A stretch of 64,000 bases of DNA. Origin: Bacillus sp. B15-48 (GTDB lineage: Bacteria; Bacillota; Bacilli; Bacillales; Cytobacillaceae). Shown here piece after piece: positions 52,329 through 60,657 of this stretch (its first letter is position 1; every line of letters begins with the position of its first letter). The position numbers and the translations under genes are program-made. The notes beneath the pieces are model-generated. The model did no database searches. It saw nothing but the letters and a program-made list of their open reading frames with translations, and was not told where the DNA came from. The DNA lies in assembly GCF_016879755.1 (NCBI RefSeq), contig NZ_WOFU01000004.1, positions 310,001 through 374,000 on the forward strand, written 5' to 3'.

Positions 52329-52600
52329 TTTCTCACCCCCTTCGGCCTATACAAGTAACTTATTGTTTGAAGTCAGTTTTGGTAACTTGCCTATCAGCCC
52401 AAAATTGGGAAGTTCATCCTGAGCGTAACGAGTTTTGTCCGGATTATTGAATTTTAAATACACACTAAGTTTTCTACAGCCAGTTTAAACAAAGAAAAAT
52501 ATACTTTCCTCCGTAAAAGCGGAAAATATTGAAAAAACAGTACCAAATCGGCTAACAGGTTTCGTTAACGATCGCAAATATTAAAAATGTAATGCAAAAT
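52329..52600. other. Upstream region of cwlJ
   Basis: Expected to hold the sporulation promoter of cwlJ. I could not match a SigE -35/-10 pair with confidence. No gene is seen. Confidence 0.4.
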
Positions 52601-52741
52601 GACCTTCAAATTGTATGGTTATTTGAAGGTCTATTTTTGGCTAATATGAAAGTATAAATTTAAAAATTTATACTTTCATAACGCATAAGGGGAACTACGC
52701 CTCTGTATTCGCCCTTAGGGGCTCGCCAATCGGCGAGTTTT
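52601..52741 (+). repeat. Cluster of three hairpins in a gene-free region
   Basis: GACCTTCAAAT with its complement (52601-52631) ends in TATTTTT. TGAAAGTATAAATTT pairs perfectly at 52647-52678 across two bases. CTCGCC/GGCGAG (52722-52737) ends in TTTT. The first and third look like plus-strand terminators although no plus-strand gene lies upstream. They may end an unannotated RNA or mark decayed sequence. Confidence 0.5.
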
Positions 52742-52950
52742 CTATATTGATATAAAGGAATTCCGATCATTATTTGGGAGAACCTGTAGTGCAATTAATC
52801 TATTAAAATGGGGGTACAATCGCCAGTGTACCCAGAAAAATAAACTACATTTTTAATTAAAATGGATATACAGAAAATATTGTTGTGTTTTTATTTAAGG
52901 TTAGGCACTGATATAACTGAATGTTGATTTCACTGCGTCTGAAAAATAAA

Positions 52951-53150
52951 CGGAAAAATTCCGTCTAAACTGGGAAATACCGATATTTCCTTAAAAATAA
53001 GGGGAGTTTTTCCGTTTATATGATCCAAATTTTCCGTTTATATGATCCAAATCTTTGGATTTTGTCTGATTTAGAGCAGTTAAGCGGAATTTATCCGCTT
53101 ATATCAGCTTCTTAAGCTTCGCCTTTCTACATTAGCAGGAAATTCTCCGC
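52951..53150. repeat. Degenerate palindromic repeat region with a 22-bp tandem duplication
   Basis: Several elements share a CGGAAAWTTTCCG-like core: CGGAAAAATTCCG (52951-52963), GGAAATACCGATATTTCC (52973-52990), AAGCGGAATTTATCCGCTT (53082-53100) and GGAAATTCTCCGCTTATTC (53138-53156). TTTTCCGTTTATATGATCCAAA is duplicated exactly at 53008-53029 and 53030-53051. ATCCAAATCTTTGGAT follows. No gene lies in 52742-53260. Confidence 0.65.
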
Positions 53151-53263
53151 TTATTCTTTCTCAAACCTACACAAAAAATCGAGACGGAGAAGGCGAAAAT
53201 GGTTTGCAAACTCTTCATGAGTAAAATTCAACAATCCGAAGAATTGGCAATTAAAAGCAAAAT

Positions 53264-53292
53264 AGCAAGGGTATAAACCCTTGCTGTTTTTT
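53264..53292. terminator. Terminator-like hairpin
   Basis: AGCAAGGGT and ACCCTTGCT pair around ATAA; GTTTTTT follows on the plus strand and ATTTTGCTTTT on the minus strand. It may end the thioesterase transcript from 53497. Confidence 0.65.
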
Positions 53293-53496
53293 AATCTCTC
53301 TAGCCTTAAAAATTGCCCTACAATTTATAGTGCAAAAAGGTTTACATTTTCCTGTGCAAATTGACGTTTTGCGATAGGAAAATGAACCCGTTACAAATCG
53401 GCACTGTTTCTTTCTTATGATGATTTTACATATCTGGGGCGTTACATAGATTTGGCACCCACACAATTAGGGAATGAGACTAGACTAGACATTGTA

Positions 53497-53916
53497 TCAC
53501 CCTTTTATCTGTGGCTCTTTCATTTCTTCAAAAGCCTTTCGAATCTCCGGAGCGACAACTATTCCTTTCCTTTCCAAGAGATCAAACATTACATTTGTTA
53601 CCGTTGCTTCGGTAATGATCTCTCCTTTTTCATTGTAGATGTTTTGCTGAAACATAAAGCTTTTCGTACCAATTTTGATAGGTGTGGTTTTCACTTTTAA
53701 TGTTTCTCCTAGTCTTGCTTCTTTTGCATATAAAATTTCTAACTTCAGAACAACTGTCCCAACATTTCTAGATATCATTTCGTCGATTGGCAAACCATGT
53801 TGAGTATACCAATGGACTCTCCCCTTTTCTAAATAATTCACATAAACACTGTTATTTACATGTCCTAAATAATCCACATCTGTTTCTGTTACACGTATCT
53901 CTGTCGTCGTTTCCAA
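53497..53916 (-). CDS. Acyl-CoA thioesterase (4HBT hotdog family)
   Basis: A 139-aa hotdog protein. The motif TDVDYLGHVNNSVYVNYLEKGR (residues 12-33) contains the catalytic Asp-containing signature (DxxGHVNN) of 4-hydroxybenzoyl-CoA/YbgC-type thioesterases. KSFMFQQNIYNEKGEIITEA follows the second strand set. It hydrolyses an acyl-CoA; chain length is not predictable. It starts at a TTG (53914-53916) after a weak AAGGTTGGTG. Monocistronic. Confidence 0.88.
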   Translation of the reverse strand: METTTEIRVTETDVDYLGHVNNSVYVNYLEKGRVHWYTQHGLPIDEMISRNVGTVVLKLEILYAKEARLGETLKVKTTPIKIGTKSFMFQQNIYNEKGEIITEATVTNVMFDLLERKGIVVAPEIRKAFEEMKEPQIKG

Positions 53917-54210
53917 AACGATTCACCAACCTTAAATAAATAATATAATTGCAAATTTCATATTTTTCTTTGCCTGTCACTGATAAAATTTTGGCTTTAC
54001 CTAATGAGAATCATAGAATAATAGTTCGATCGCATATGTATTAAATTGGATTTTACCATTTATTAAAGGTTTTTTCTATATAGTTACTAAATATTTCGAA
54101 TGGTCGGAAATTACTGTCGTATGAAATATTGAGGAGGATAAATCATTTTGCTCTTATTCAACACCTTGTTATAATAAGGAAACACTCATAATGTATCGGA
54201 GGATGTAGCT

Positions 54211-54368
54211 GTGGATACGATTCCCCCATATGTTTTTTGGACTTTCCTTATACGGTTTCGTTAATAAAGATAAAACGACTCGCAGAACAAGGAACTGCAA
54301 GAATCAATCCTTTAAATCAACCAGAAAACGAACAAGCTGTTTCTGTCAATGAGTTAATGGAGAATTAA
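54211..54368 (+). pseudogene. Frameshifted small membrane protein
   Basis: GTG at 54211 with GGAGG 8 bases upstream opens MDTIPPYVFWTFLIRFR, then stops. From about 54262 another frame continues LIKIKRLAEQGTARINPLNQ and then PENEQAVSVNELMEN to a TAA at 54366-54368. Adding one base near 54259-54264 joins the two into one ~52-aa protein with an N-terminal membrane segment and a charged tail. This looks like a single-base deletion. Two unrelated fragments cannot be ruled out. Confidence 0.5.
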
Positions 54369-54406
54369 TTGTTTTACGACAATGTAACTTGATAACATGA
54401 AAAAGA

Positions 54407-54427
54407 GGCTCGGTTTCATACCGAGCC
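54407..54427 (-). terminator. Terminator after the methyltransferase remnant
   Basis: GGCTCGGT and ACCGAGCC pair around 5 bases and are followed by TCTTTTTC on the minus strand. Confidence 0.75.
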
Positions 54428-54433
54428 CCTCGT

Positions 54434-54631
54434 TCACCGCGACGGCGCTTTTTTTGCTGTCACAATTAATGCCGGTGAATCGATTGTAAAATTTTCACCT
54501 TTAAAGTTTCCAAAAAACTCCACCATTTGAAATCCTACTTTTGTTAACATCGGCTTTAACTGCTGGGAAGTCACAGGATATAAAGGTATTGTATTCTCTG
54601 TTGTATTTCCATTGATGGTTAATCATATCAT
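54434..54631 (-). pseudogene. Remnant of a class I SAM methyltransferase
   Basis: A ribosome site (AAGGAGATAACAGG) and ATG remain at 54629-54631, followed after two codons by TGA. The next 62 codons read like the C-terminus of a methyltransferase: IPLYPVTSQQLKPMLTKVGF, QMVEFFGNFKGENFTIDSPA, LIVTAKKAPSR, then stop. Start and end of the gene are thus kept while the middle, including the SAM-binding fold, is deleted. A terminator follows. Confidence 0.65.
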
Positions 54632-54717
54632 CCTGTTATCTCCTTTTTGAAAGTTAACAAGTGGGATCAAAATTGTGTGCTGTCCCCAGTACGCTTTAGC
54701 TTATCGGGAGGGAACCT

Positions 54718-55113
54718 CTATTCTGCTTCATCTGGACTATTTACCATGATAGCTGCAACCTGAGTTAATCGTTCATAAAAAGCTTTCCCTGCTGGCTGCT
54801 CATATAAACCAATCTCTTCAAACGCTTCTTTCATACAATGCAGCCAACGTTTTGCTTTAGTTTGTGTAATTTTAAAAGGGAGATGTCTTTGCCTCATTGC
54901 TGGTGGGCCAAATTCTTGACTATATAAAGCTGGTCCTCCTAAAAATTGTGGCAAAAACAGTTTTTGCTTTCTTTTAATTTCCTCCATATCCCCTTCAAAC
55001 AATGGCCTTAACTCTTTATCGGCATAGACGCGTGGGTAAAATGCATTGACAAGTTGGTTAATGGTTTCTTGGCCGCCAATCTCGTAATATAATGCCTTCA
55101 ATTGATAGTCCAT
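54718..55113 (-). CDS. Truncated haemoglobin, group II (YjbI/GlbO type)
   Basis: A 131-aa trHb2 globin; B. subtilis YjbI is about 132 aa. The family signature FLGGPALYSQEFGPPAMRQRHLPF (~57-80) includes the proximal-His region (H77) and the G8-type Trp (KRWLHCM, ~89). These globins bind O2 with very high affinity and handle oxidants, peroxide or NO. GGGGTG precedes the ATG. An apparent Fnr-dependent promoter lies directly upstream (55141-55183), so induction at low oxygen is predicted. Confidence 0.93.
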   Translation of the reverse strand: MDYQLKALYYEIGGQETINQLVNAFYPRVYADKELRPLFEGDMEEIKRKQKLFLPQFLGGPALYSQEFGPPAMRQRHLPFKITQTKAKRWLHCMKEAFEEIGLYEQPAGKAFYERLTQVAAIMVNSPDEAE

Positions 55114-55140
55114 TTTTCACACCCCTTAGTTCTTTTTAAA

Positions 55141-55183
55141 ATTATACAGAGATTTCCTCCCTTCTAGTGTGATGTATATCACA
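55141..55183 (-). promoter_or_regulatory. Class II Fnr-type promoter of the globin gene
   Basis: TGTGATGTATATCACA (55168-55183) is a perfect TGTGA-N6-TCACA site, the Fnr/Crp-family consensus used by Bacillus Fnr. On the minus strand TATAAT lies at 55141-55146. If the start is 7 bases past the -10, at about 55134, the site is centred at -41.5, the classic activating position. No -35 match is seen, as expected for an activated promoter. Confidence 0.75.
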
Positions 55184-55452
55184 ACTAAAAAGGATTGTTT
55201 TTAGATACCCTCTTACTAATCGTCAATAATTATTTTATAATAAAGGACTCACTATGTTGGAACGGTTGTGAAAATAGTAGCAACAAGCGGAAAAAAAGAG
55301 ACCGAAGAAAGAAGAATAAAGACTGTTCTCCACGACAATTTACATTTGGTTTAATTTTAAGTCTACAAAACGAACATACCATCCGACGGCTTATCTTAAT
55401 ACCCCCTATTGTGTTAAAATAAGTACAAAGAATAAGAAAAGGAGGCACTCAT
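55184..55452. other. Intergenic region before the Uma2 gene
   Basis: No gene is supported. A plus-strand frame at 55195-55422 lacks a ribosome site. The Uma2 promoter should lie near 55400-55440 (TTGTGTTAAAATA), but no clear -35/-10 pair is seen. Confidence 0.4.
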
Positions 55453-56019
55453 ATGGCGTTGCCGCAGGAAAGGTCTTCACTTAGCTATTATGAATACTTA
55501 AAATTAGGTGAAGATGTTCAGTATGAAGTGATTGATGGGCAAGTATACAATATGTCGCCCTCTCCAAATGTAAAACATCAGTCAATTGAGATGGACTTAT
55601 CTACCGAGTTTAATTTATATTTAAGGGAAAAATCCTGTAGAGTTCTTGCTGAAATTGATGTTTGCTTATCTGGTGAAAAAGATATGTCTCAAACACACGA
55701 ATGGGTAAAACCAGATATCATCATTGTATGCGATAAAAATAAGATTCACGAAAATCGAATTGTTGGCGCACCTGATCTAATTGTAGAAATACTATCGAAG
55801 TCCACCGCAAAAATAGATAAAATGATTAAATTCAATCGTTACGAAAATGCTGGGGTTAAAGAGTATTGGATTGTAGATCCGGCGCATGAAGTCATTGATG
55901 TTTATAAACTTGAAAATGAACGTTATGTACAAAGTGGAACTTATACAAAAGAGGAAAGTATTTCAGTCAATCTTTTTGATGATTTTTCAATAGACCTTAG
56001 ACGAATTTTTAGAGACTAA
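55453..56019 (+). CDS. Uma2-family (DUF820) PD-(D/E)XK endonuclease-like protein
   Basis: A 188-aa protein of the Uma2 family, a restriction-endonuclease-fold group common in cyanobacteria and Firmicutes. Visible are the opening SYYEYLKLGEDVQYEVIDGQ (Glu and Asp of the active site), HEWVKPDIIIVCDK (the Asp of the PD-x motif) and DLIVEILSKSTAKID (E-x-K-like), then YENAGVKEYWIVDP. The family's role is not established; transposition-linked and repair roles are discussed. GGAGGCACTCAT precedes the ATG. No transposon is adjacent. Confidence 0.9.
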   Translation: MALPQERSSLSYYEYLKLGEDVQYEVIDGQVYNMSPSPNVKHQSIEMDLSTEFNLYLREKSCRVLAEIDVCLSGEKDMSQTHEWVKPDIIIVCDKNKIHENRIVGAPDLIVEILSKSTAKIDKMIKFNRYENAGVKEYWIVDPAHEVIDVYKLENERYVQSGTYTKEESISVNLFDDFSIDLRRIFRD

Positions 56020-56131
56020 ATTTGTCATTTCTGATCTTTTCTAAAATAATTATGACAAATGGTAAGATGACTACTCCCCATTCATTCGCATTTTCAGATT
56101 CTAATGGGAGTAGAAGCCGCGGGCGAATGTG

Positions 56132-56175
56132 AAAAACGGAGTACAAATCGTTATAGGATTGTACCCCGTTTTTAC
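56132..56175 (+). terminator. Terminator of the Uma2 gene
   Basis: AAAACGG.GTACAA and TTGTAC.CCGTTTT pair with one mismatch around a 12-base loop and end in TTTTT. It is 110 bp past the stop. Confidence 0.75.
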
Positions 56176-56200
56176 TTATTTTTTTGTGATTTTCAGTTTC

Positions 56201-57289
56201 TTACCCTCTATTCTTTATCGGTTCTGGTCGTCTTCCATAATAGGCGTTCTTGAGCAAATCGATGATTGCTTCTTGCTCAACTGGTCGAGGGTTATAATAA
56301 GAATTTTTCGTAGTTAAATCGGCTGCTTTTTCAATGTCTTCCTGTTTAAATCCAATGCTTTCTAATGATACTGGACCGCCTAATGACTGGATAAGGTCGA
56401 ACAATGTCCCGGCCACATCTTGACGATCGGAATTTAATGCTCTTGAAAGTGCGGCAATCGCATCCGGAGTATATTCTGCATTGTAGGCAATCGCATATGG
56501 CAGCACAACCGTATGTGTTTCAGCGTGTGGAAGTTTAAACGATCCTCCTAAAGTATGACAAAGTTTATGATGTAGAGCCATTCCAACAGTACCTAAAACA
56601 GTTCCACCTAACCAAGCTCCGTAAAAAGCATCCGAACGAGCACTTAAATCACTAGGGTTCTCAACGATTTTAGGCAAGCTCTTTACAAAAGACTTGATTC
56701 CTTCTTCCGCTAACAGCGAAGTGATCGGATTGGCGGTTTCGGAATATAATCCTTCTACACAATGGGCAATCGAGTTGACCCCGCTAGTTACCGACAACAT
56801 GGCAGGAATGGTTGTTGTGAGTGCAGGATCATAAATAATCGTTTTCGGTTTTACACCCGGATTTGTCCCGGTTTTTTTTACTCCATTTTCCGTAATTCCC
56901 CATACCGGTGTCATCTCTGAGCCTGCATAGGTTGTTGGGACCGCTAAAATAGGAAGCTTCGTTTCTAACGCAATTGCCTTCGCAAGACCGATTGGCGATC
57001 CACCACCAATAGCAATTAGACCATCTATTCTGTTCATTTTTACATATTCTATAGCTTCAGTAACCGTTTCGATTGGAACATGCTGAATGGCTTTCGGGTA
57101 CACACTTTGACAAACTTCCCCTAGCAAAGATGCCACCTTAATTGCGAGCTCCATCCCATTTTTCCCAGGTGTTGAAATCACTAAAGCATTTTGCATCCCG
57201 AGCAATTGAACTTCTTTGTTAATCTCGTTAATAGTCCCTTCACCAAAAACCGTTCGACTTGGTTGGGATTCGTATATAAAAGTTTTCAT
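56201..57289 (-). CDS. Maleylacetate reductase-like iron-type alcohol dehydrogenase
   Basis: A 362-aa member of the iron-containing alcohol dehydrogenase superfamily, closest in pattern to maleylacetate reductase. Features are RTVFGEGTINEI near the N-terminus, GGGSPIGLAKAIAL, TTYAGSEMTPVWGITENGVKK, IAHCVEGLYS and MALHHKLCHTLGGSFKLPHAETH. The enzyme reduces maleylacetate to 3-oxoadipate with NAD(P)H, the last special step of hydroxyquinol/resorcinol and chloroaromatic pathways. GGAGG is 7 bases before the ATG at 57287-57289. No hydroxyquinol dioxygenase is nearby. Confidence 0.88.
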   Translation of the reverse strand: MKTFIYESQPSRTVFGEGTINEINKEVQLLGMQNALVISTPGKNGMELAIKVASLLGEVCQSVYPKAIQHVPIETVTEAIEYVKMNRIDGLIAIGGGSPIGLAKAIALETKLPILAVPTTYAGSEMTPVWGITENGVKKTGTNPGVKPKTIIYDPALTTTIPAMLSVTSGVNSIAHCVEGLYSETANPITSLLAEEGIKSFVKSLPKIVENPSDLSARSDAFYGAWLGGTVLGTVGMALHHKLCHTLGGSFKLPHAETHTVVLPYAIAYNAEYTPDAIAALSRALNSDRQDVAGTLFDLIQSLGGPVSLESIGFKQEDIEKAADLTTKNSYYNPRPVEQEAIIDLLKNAYYGRRPEPIKNRG

Positions 57290-57375
57290 GATTTTACCTC
57301 CTAAAATCAATCCTCATTATTTTTAAAAGTCACTAAAACGAAAATACCAATTGTGTAATATTTTTATTGTAACAA

Positions 57376-57416
57376 AAAAAGATATGATTCCTCATGAAAC
57401 GGAATCATATCTTTTT
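57376..57416. terminator. Terminator downstream of zwf
   Basis: AAAAAGATATGATTCC and GGAATCATATCTTTTT are a perfect 16-bp stem around 9 bases, with T-rich sequence (TTTTTTT) past it on the minus strand. It lies 160 bp past zwf and upstream of the maleylacetate reductase gene. Confidence 0.85.
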
Positions 57417-57575
57417 GGATTTTTTAGTAATTTCCTTCCCTTTTGATAAGTTTTTTATCGTTTTTTTGCTGTATAACTTGCTTTATATGAAAAAATCGTG
57501 TACCCCTAAATATCGAACTTTCTATTGACGTTTTATTGTGTGTGTCATATGGAAAATTCTTCTTTGAAAATCTAG

Positions 57576-59069
57576 TTATTGTGCGACTACATCATTTGTA
57601 TCGGTTTCTGAAAGATCCTCGTCCAACAACCAATGAAATCCATTTTCACGAAGCAAGGCATGAGCCGCCTCTGGACCATTTGATCCTGCTAGATAATAAT
57701 GAAGTGGAGCAAGATTTTCTTTAAATGCTTCTAAAATTGGCTGGACCCACTTCCAGGACAATTCAACTTCTTTCCAATGAGCAAAAAAGGTCGAATCCCC
57801 TCGAAATGCATCATAAATTAATCGTTCATACGCTTCAGGAATATTAATTTGTTCTGTAAACAAACTAATATGAGCGGGTTCAATTTTGCCATTGATTGGA
57901 TTGCGGCTGTTAATTTGTAAGGATACATTTTCGTTCGGGTTGATTTCAATGACCAACAAATTAGGATTCAATTTTTGTGTTTTTTCTTTCTTCAATGTTT
58001 TCTTAAATTCAATCACAATTCGAGTAGACTTTTTGGCCATCCGTTTTCCTGTGCGAATATAGAATGGTACCCCTTCCCAAAATGGATTATCAATCCACAG
58101 CCGAGCTGCGATAAACGTGTCATTTTCTGAGGATTCGTCTATTCCCGGCTCATTGATATAGCTAATGACTGGTTCCGCATTTATTTCCCCGGCTTTATAT
58201 TGAGCTCGAATGACATCATGGTGTACATCCTCTTTCTTTAATGGACGCAGTGATTCAATGACTCTCCGCTTTTCATTTCGAACTTCCTCAGGGTTGATGC
58301 TTTTTGGCATATGCATCGCGGTCATCATTAAGATCTGCATCATATGATTTTGAAACATATCACGAATGGCTCCAGATTTGTCATAATAACCAGCTCGTTC
58401 TTCTACGCCCACCGTTTCACTTGCTGTGATCTGTACATTTGCAATATGTTTATTATTTAACAAAGTTTGTAATATAGGATTTGCATAGGCGAGGGACTCC
58501 AAGCTTTGGATCATCGACTTTCCAAGGTAATGATCAATTCGGTAGATTTCCTCTTCTTTAAAAGCTTTGCTTAAGTTCTCATTCAGTTCGCGTGCGGTAT
58601 GTAAATCACGCCCAAATGGTTTCTCAATAATTAGCCGTTTCCAGCCTTTTGTTGTTCCTAAGCCACTTTCATTAATATTGTTGGCAATGAGACTAAAAAA
58701 TTCAGGTCCTACTGAAAGGTAGAACATGCGATTTTGCGGGATATTTAGTTCCTTTTCTCGTTTCTCTATCATGTTGTTAAGTTTCTTATAATCTTCCAAT
58801 CTAGTGGCATCAAGAACACTGTATCGGAAAAACTCAAGAAATGGTTGTATTTTCTTGCTATCGAAATCTTCTCGCCTTGAAAAGCTTCTTAGTGATGCTT
58901 CAACATGTTTTTGAAAATCATCATCAGCTATTTCACGTCGACCAAGTCCAATGATCGAAATAGATTTAGGGATTTTTTTATCTAAATATAAATTGTAAAG
59001 AGCAGGGAAAATTTTTCTCTTTGCCAAATCCCCCGTTGCTCCAAATAAAACAAAAGTCATTGATTCCAT
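57576..59069 (-). CDS. zwf: Glucose-6-phosphate 1-dehydrogenase
   Basis: A 497-aa enzyme that opens the oxidative pentose phosphate path and makes NADPH. The Rossmann motif FGATGDLAKRKIFPALYNLY lies at 9-28. The active-site segment RIDHYLGKS (~176; catalytic His of the family) and the C-terminal EPAHISLF and YERLIYDAFRGD are present. GGTGGG lies 6 bases before the ATG at 59069. A strong MhqR-like box 65 bp upstream suggests induction by quinones, which would supply NADPH for quinone reduction. No gnd gene is nearby. Confidence 0.95.
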   Translation of the reverse strand: MESMTFVLFGATGDLAKRKIFPALYNLYLDKKIPKSISIIGLGRREIADDDFQKHVEASLRSFSRREDFDSKKIQPFLEFFRYSVLDATRLEDYKKLNNMIEKREKELNIPQNRMFYLSVGPEFFSLIANNINESGLGTTKGWKRLIIEKPFGRDLHTARELNENLSKAFKEEEIYRIDHYLGKSMIQSLESLAYANPILQTLLNNKHIANVQITASETVGVEERAGYYDKSGAIRDMFQNHMMQILMMTAMHMPKSINPEEVRNEKRRVIESLRPLKKEDVHHDVIRAQYKAGEINAEPVISYINEPGIDESSENDTFIAARLWIDNPFWEGVPFYIRTGKRMAKKSTRIVIEFKKTLKKEKTQKLNPNLLVIEINPNENVSLQINSRNPINGKIEPAHISLFTEQINIPEAYERLIYDAFRGDSTFFAHWKEVELSWKWVQPILEAFKENLAPLHYYLAGSNGPEAAHALLRENGFHWLLDEDLSETDTNDVVAQ

Positions 59070-59133
59070 TTACTTCCCACCTCTTTCAATGTAAACAAGT
59101 TGTTTTAATTCATTAATTAAATTTAATTCAAAT

Positions 59134-59149
59134 ATCTCGAATTAGAGTT
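59134..59149. promoter_or_regulatory. MhqR-like box upstream of zwf
   Basis: ATCTCGAATTAGAGTT matches 14 of 16 positions of the MhqR operator recalled from B. subtilis (ATCTCGAATTCGAGAT). It is 65-80 bp upstream of zwf, in the 470-bp gap before the HxlR gene. The rest of the gap (59150-59539) is very AT-rich with no other signal I would defend. Confidence 0.6.
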
Positions 59150-59539
59150 ATTTAATTAAAATAATATCTGAATCAAACTTTTCTTAATATCCTAATATTT
59201 AGCATTAAAAATAAGTACTTAATATACGATTCAAATGGTTATCGTTTTCCTATCAAGTAACTTAATGTAACCATAATAAATCTTTTTCTATTATTCGTCA
59301 ACTCAATTGTGTTTACTTTGTGAATTTTTCGAAATACCTCTTAAAATACCTTCAATGATAGCACAATCTGCTGCTCCTTTTTTTATTTTTATTCAAATTA
59401 TGATATAGAGTTTGGTGCTAAATTACAACTTACTTCTTTCTATTATTTACTAATTTTGCTATTATTAGAGTAAAGTCATACTAATTTTACTTTAACTCGT
59501 TATTTTAAATAACCAAATAATAAACAGGGGGTGATTTAG

Positions 59540-59851
59540 TTGAATGCAGTAGATAAATTATGTTATAAAGTTGAAAAGTGTTATCATATTGTCGGAAAAA
59601 AATGGATGGGGCTTATTATCCATACATTAATGGAAGAACCAAAAAGGTTTAGTGAAATTCATGCCTTCATCCCTGACTTGAGCAAAAGAGTATTAAATGA
59701 ACGAATGAAAGAACTAGAGGACATGGGAATCGTGATAAGAAATGTCATTACAGAACGACCTGTAAGAACAGAATATTCACTAACAAAAAAAGGAACTGAA
59801 CTTGGCCGATCGTTGAAAGCGGTTGAAGTTTGGGCGGAAAAATGGTTATAA
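59540..59851 (+). CDS. HxlR/DUF24-family regulator (YodB/CatR type)
   Basis: A 103-aa winged-helix protein. The fold is clear: GKKWMGLIIHTLMEEPKRFSEI, then ERMKELEDMGIVIRNV and the wing YSLTKKGTEL. Cys8 and Cys14 stand at the N-terminus. In YodB and CatR a single conserved N-terminal Cys (Cys6/Cys7) is modified by quinones or diamide, releasing repression; Cys8 occupies the corresponding place. The TTG start lies 6 bases after GGGGGTG. Neighbouring quinone-handling genes support a quinone-sensing role. Confidence 0.9.
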   Translation: MNAVDKLCYKVEKCYHIVGKKWMGLIIHTLMEEPKRFSEIHAFIPDLSKRVLNERMKELEDMGIVIRNVITERPVRTEYSLTKKGTELGRSLKAVEVWAEKWL

Positions 59852-59859
59852 CAAAAAAA

Positions 59860-59892
59860 CTCTCATTCTTATGAATAGAGAGGCTTTTTTTT
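59860..59892 (+). terminator. Terminator of the HxlR gene
   Basis: CTCTCATTC and GAATAGAGAG pair around TTAT (one bulge) and are followed by GCTTTTTTTT. It begins 8 bp past the stop. Confidence 0.85.
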
Positions 59893-59944
59893 GGTTGCTA
59901 ACATTAACCTGTGAGGGACAGCCAGTTTAACCTACATGTAAAAT

Positions 59945-60500
59945 CACTCCTTTTCTGAAACGAACTTATTAATTTTTTCCTGTAATTTCTCATAATAGAA
60001 TTCGGGGTCTATAGGCATTTCAATGGTTTGATTTAGCCAAGAAGATAAGTAAATGGCATTCGCTAATTCAACCCCTTTTAACCCTTCTTCACCAGGAGCA
60101 AGTAATGGGGTCCCTTTTAACATCGCCTCAACCCAATTTTGAATAATCCCTAAGTGACCTGGATTTTCCCCATTAGTCGGAATATCAATTTTTCAAGATT
60201 CTGGTTCCCCAAAACCACCTGTATAGCGTGCATTAAACCCCCGTTCTGATTCTGTTAAACGGTAAAAGGTAAGTTCATTGTTTTCAATCACCATTTTTCC
60301 GCGATCCCCTGCAATTTCAAAGCGATTTGTACCAGGTGCTTCCCCAGTAGAAGCAATAAATACTCCAGTTGCCCCATTCTCATATTCAACATAGGCGGTG
60401 ACATCATCCTCGTTGCTCTCCATTTACTCGAATCATAATAACTTTGAGAACGGTACCAATCCGTAATCATCCAATTTGTCCGTTTAATCTCACCAAAACC
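59945..60500 (-). pseudogene. Gfo/Idh/MocA-family oxidoreductase pseudogene
   Basis: Three defects are visible. The N-terminal NAD-binding half is missing; the coding trace begins GFGEIKRTNWMITDWYRSQS after a TAA. After YYDSS (60425) the sequence jumps to EDDVTAYVEYENGATGVFIA, leaving out the usual active-site stretch with the Gly-rich GGVLLNQCPHQ-type motif. Finally, TGA replaces what should be a Trp codon between PES and KIDIPTNGENPGHLGIIQNW; the frame then runs on to a normal end, KFVSEKE. Gfo/Idh proteins oxidise sugars and cyclitols; this copy cannot. Confidence 0.85.
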
Positions 60501-60605
60501 TTAACTATAGAAACAACTAATTTACAGCACTATTTAGCAATGTTTACTTAATAACTTGAATGATAAAAAATAGACACTACTTTTATGTATCATGAAAAGA
60601 GAATG

Positions 60606-60643
60606 AAAAAGGGCCAAACAACAAGGAATTTGTTGCTTGGCTC
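60606..60643 (-). terminator. Terminator of the wrbA gene
   Basis: On the minus strand GAGCCAAGCAACA and TGTTGTTTGGCCC pair with one mismatch and are followed by TTTTTC. It starts 15 bp past the stop. Confidence 0.85.
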
Positions 60644-60657
60644 TTTCATTTTATTTA

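Noticed and set aside
53251-53466. 71-codon minus-strand Cys-rich frame
   Set aside because: No ribosome site and it overlaps a terminator hairpin; Cys content is probably chance.
53440-53470. Second sigma-54 promoter (TTGGCACC)
   Set aside because: The -12 element TTGC is not at the required spacing and no gene follows.
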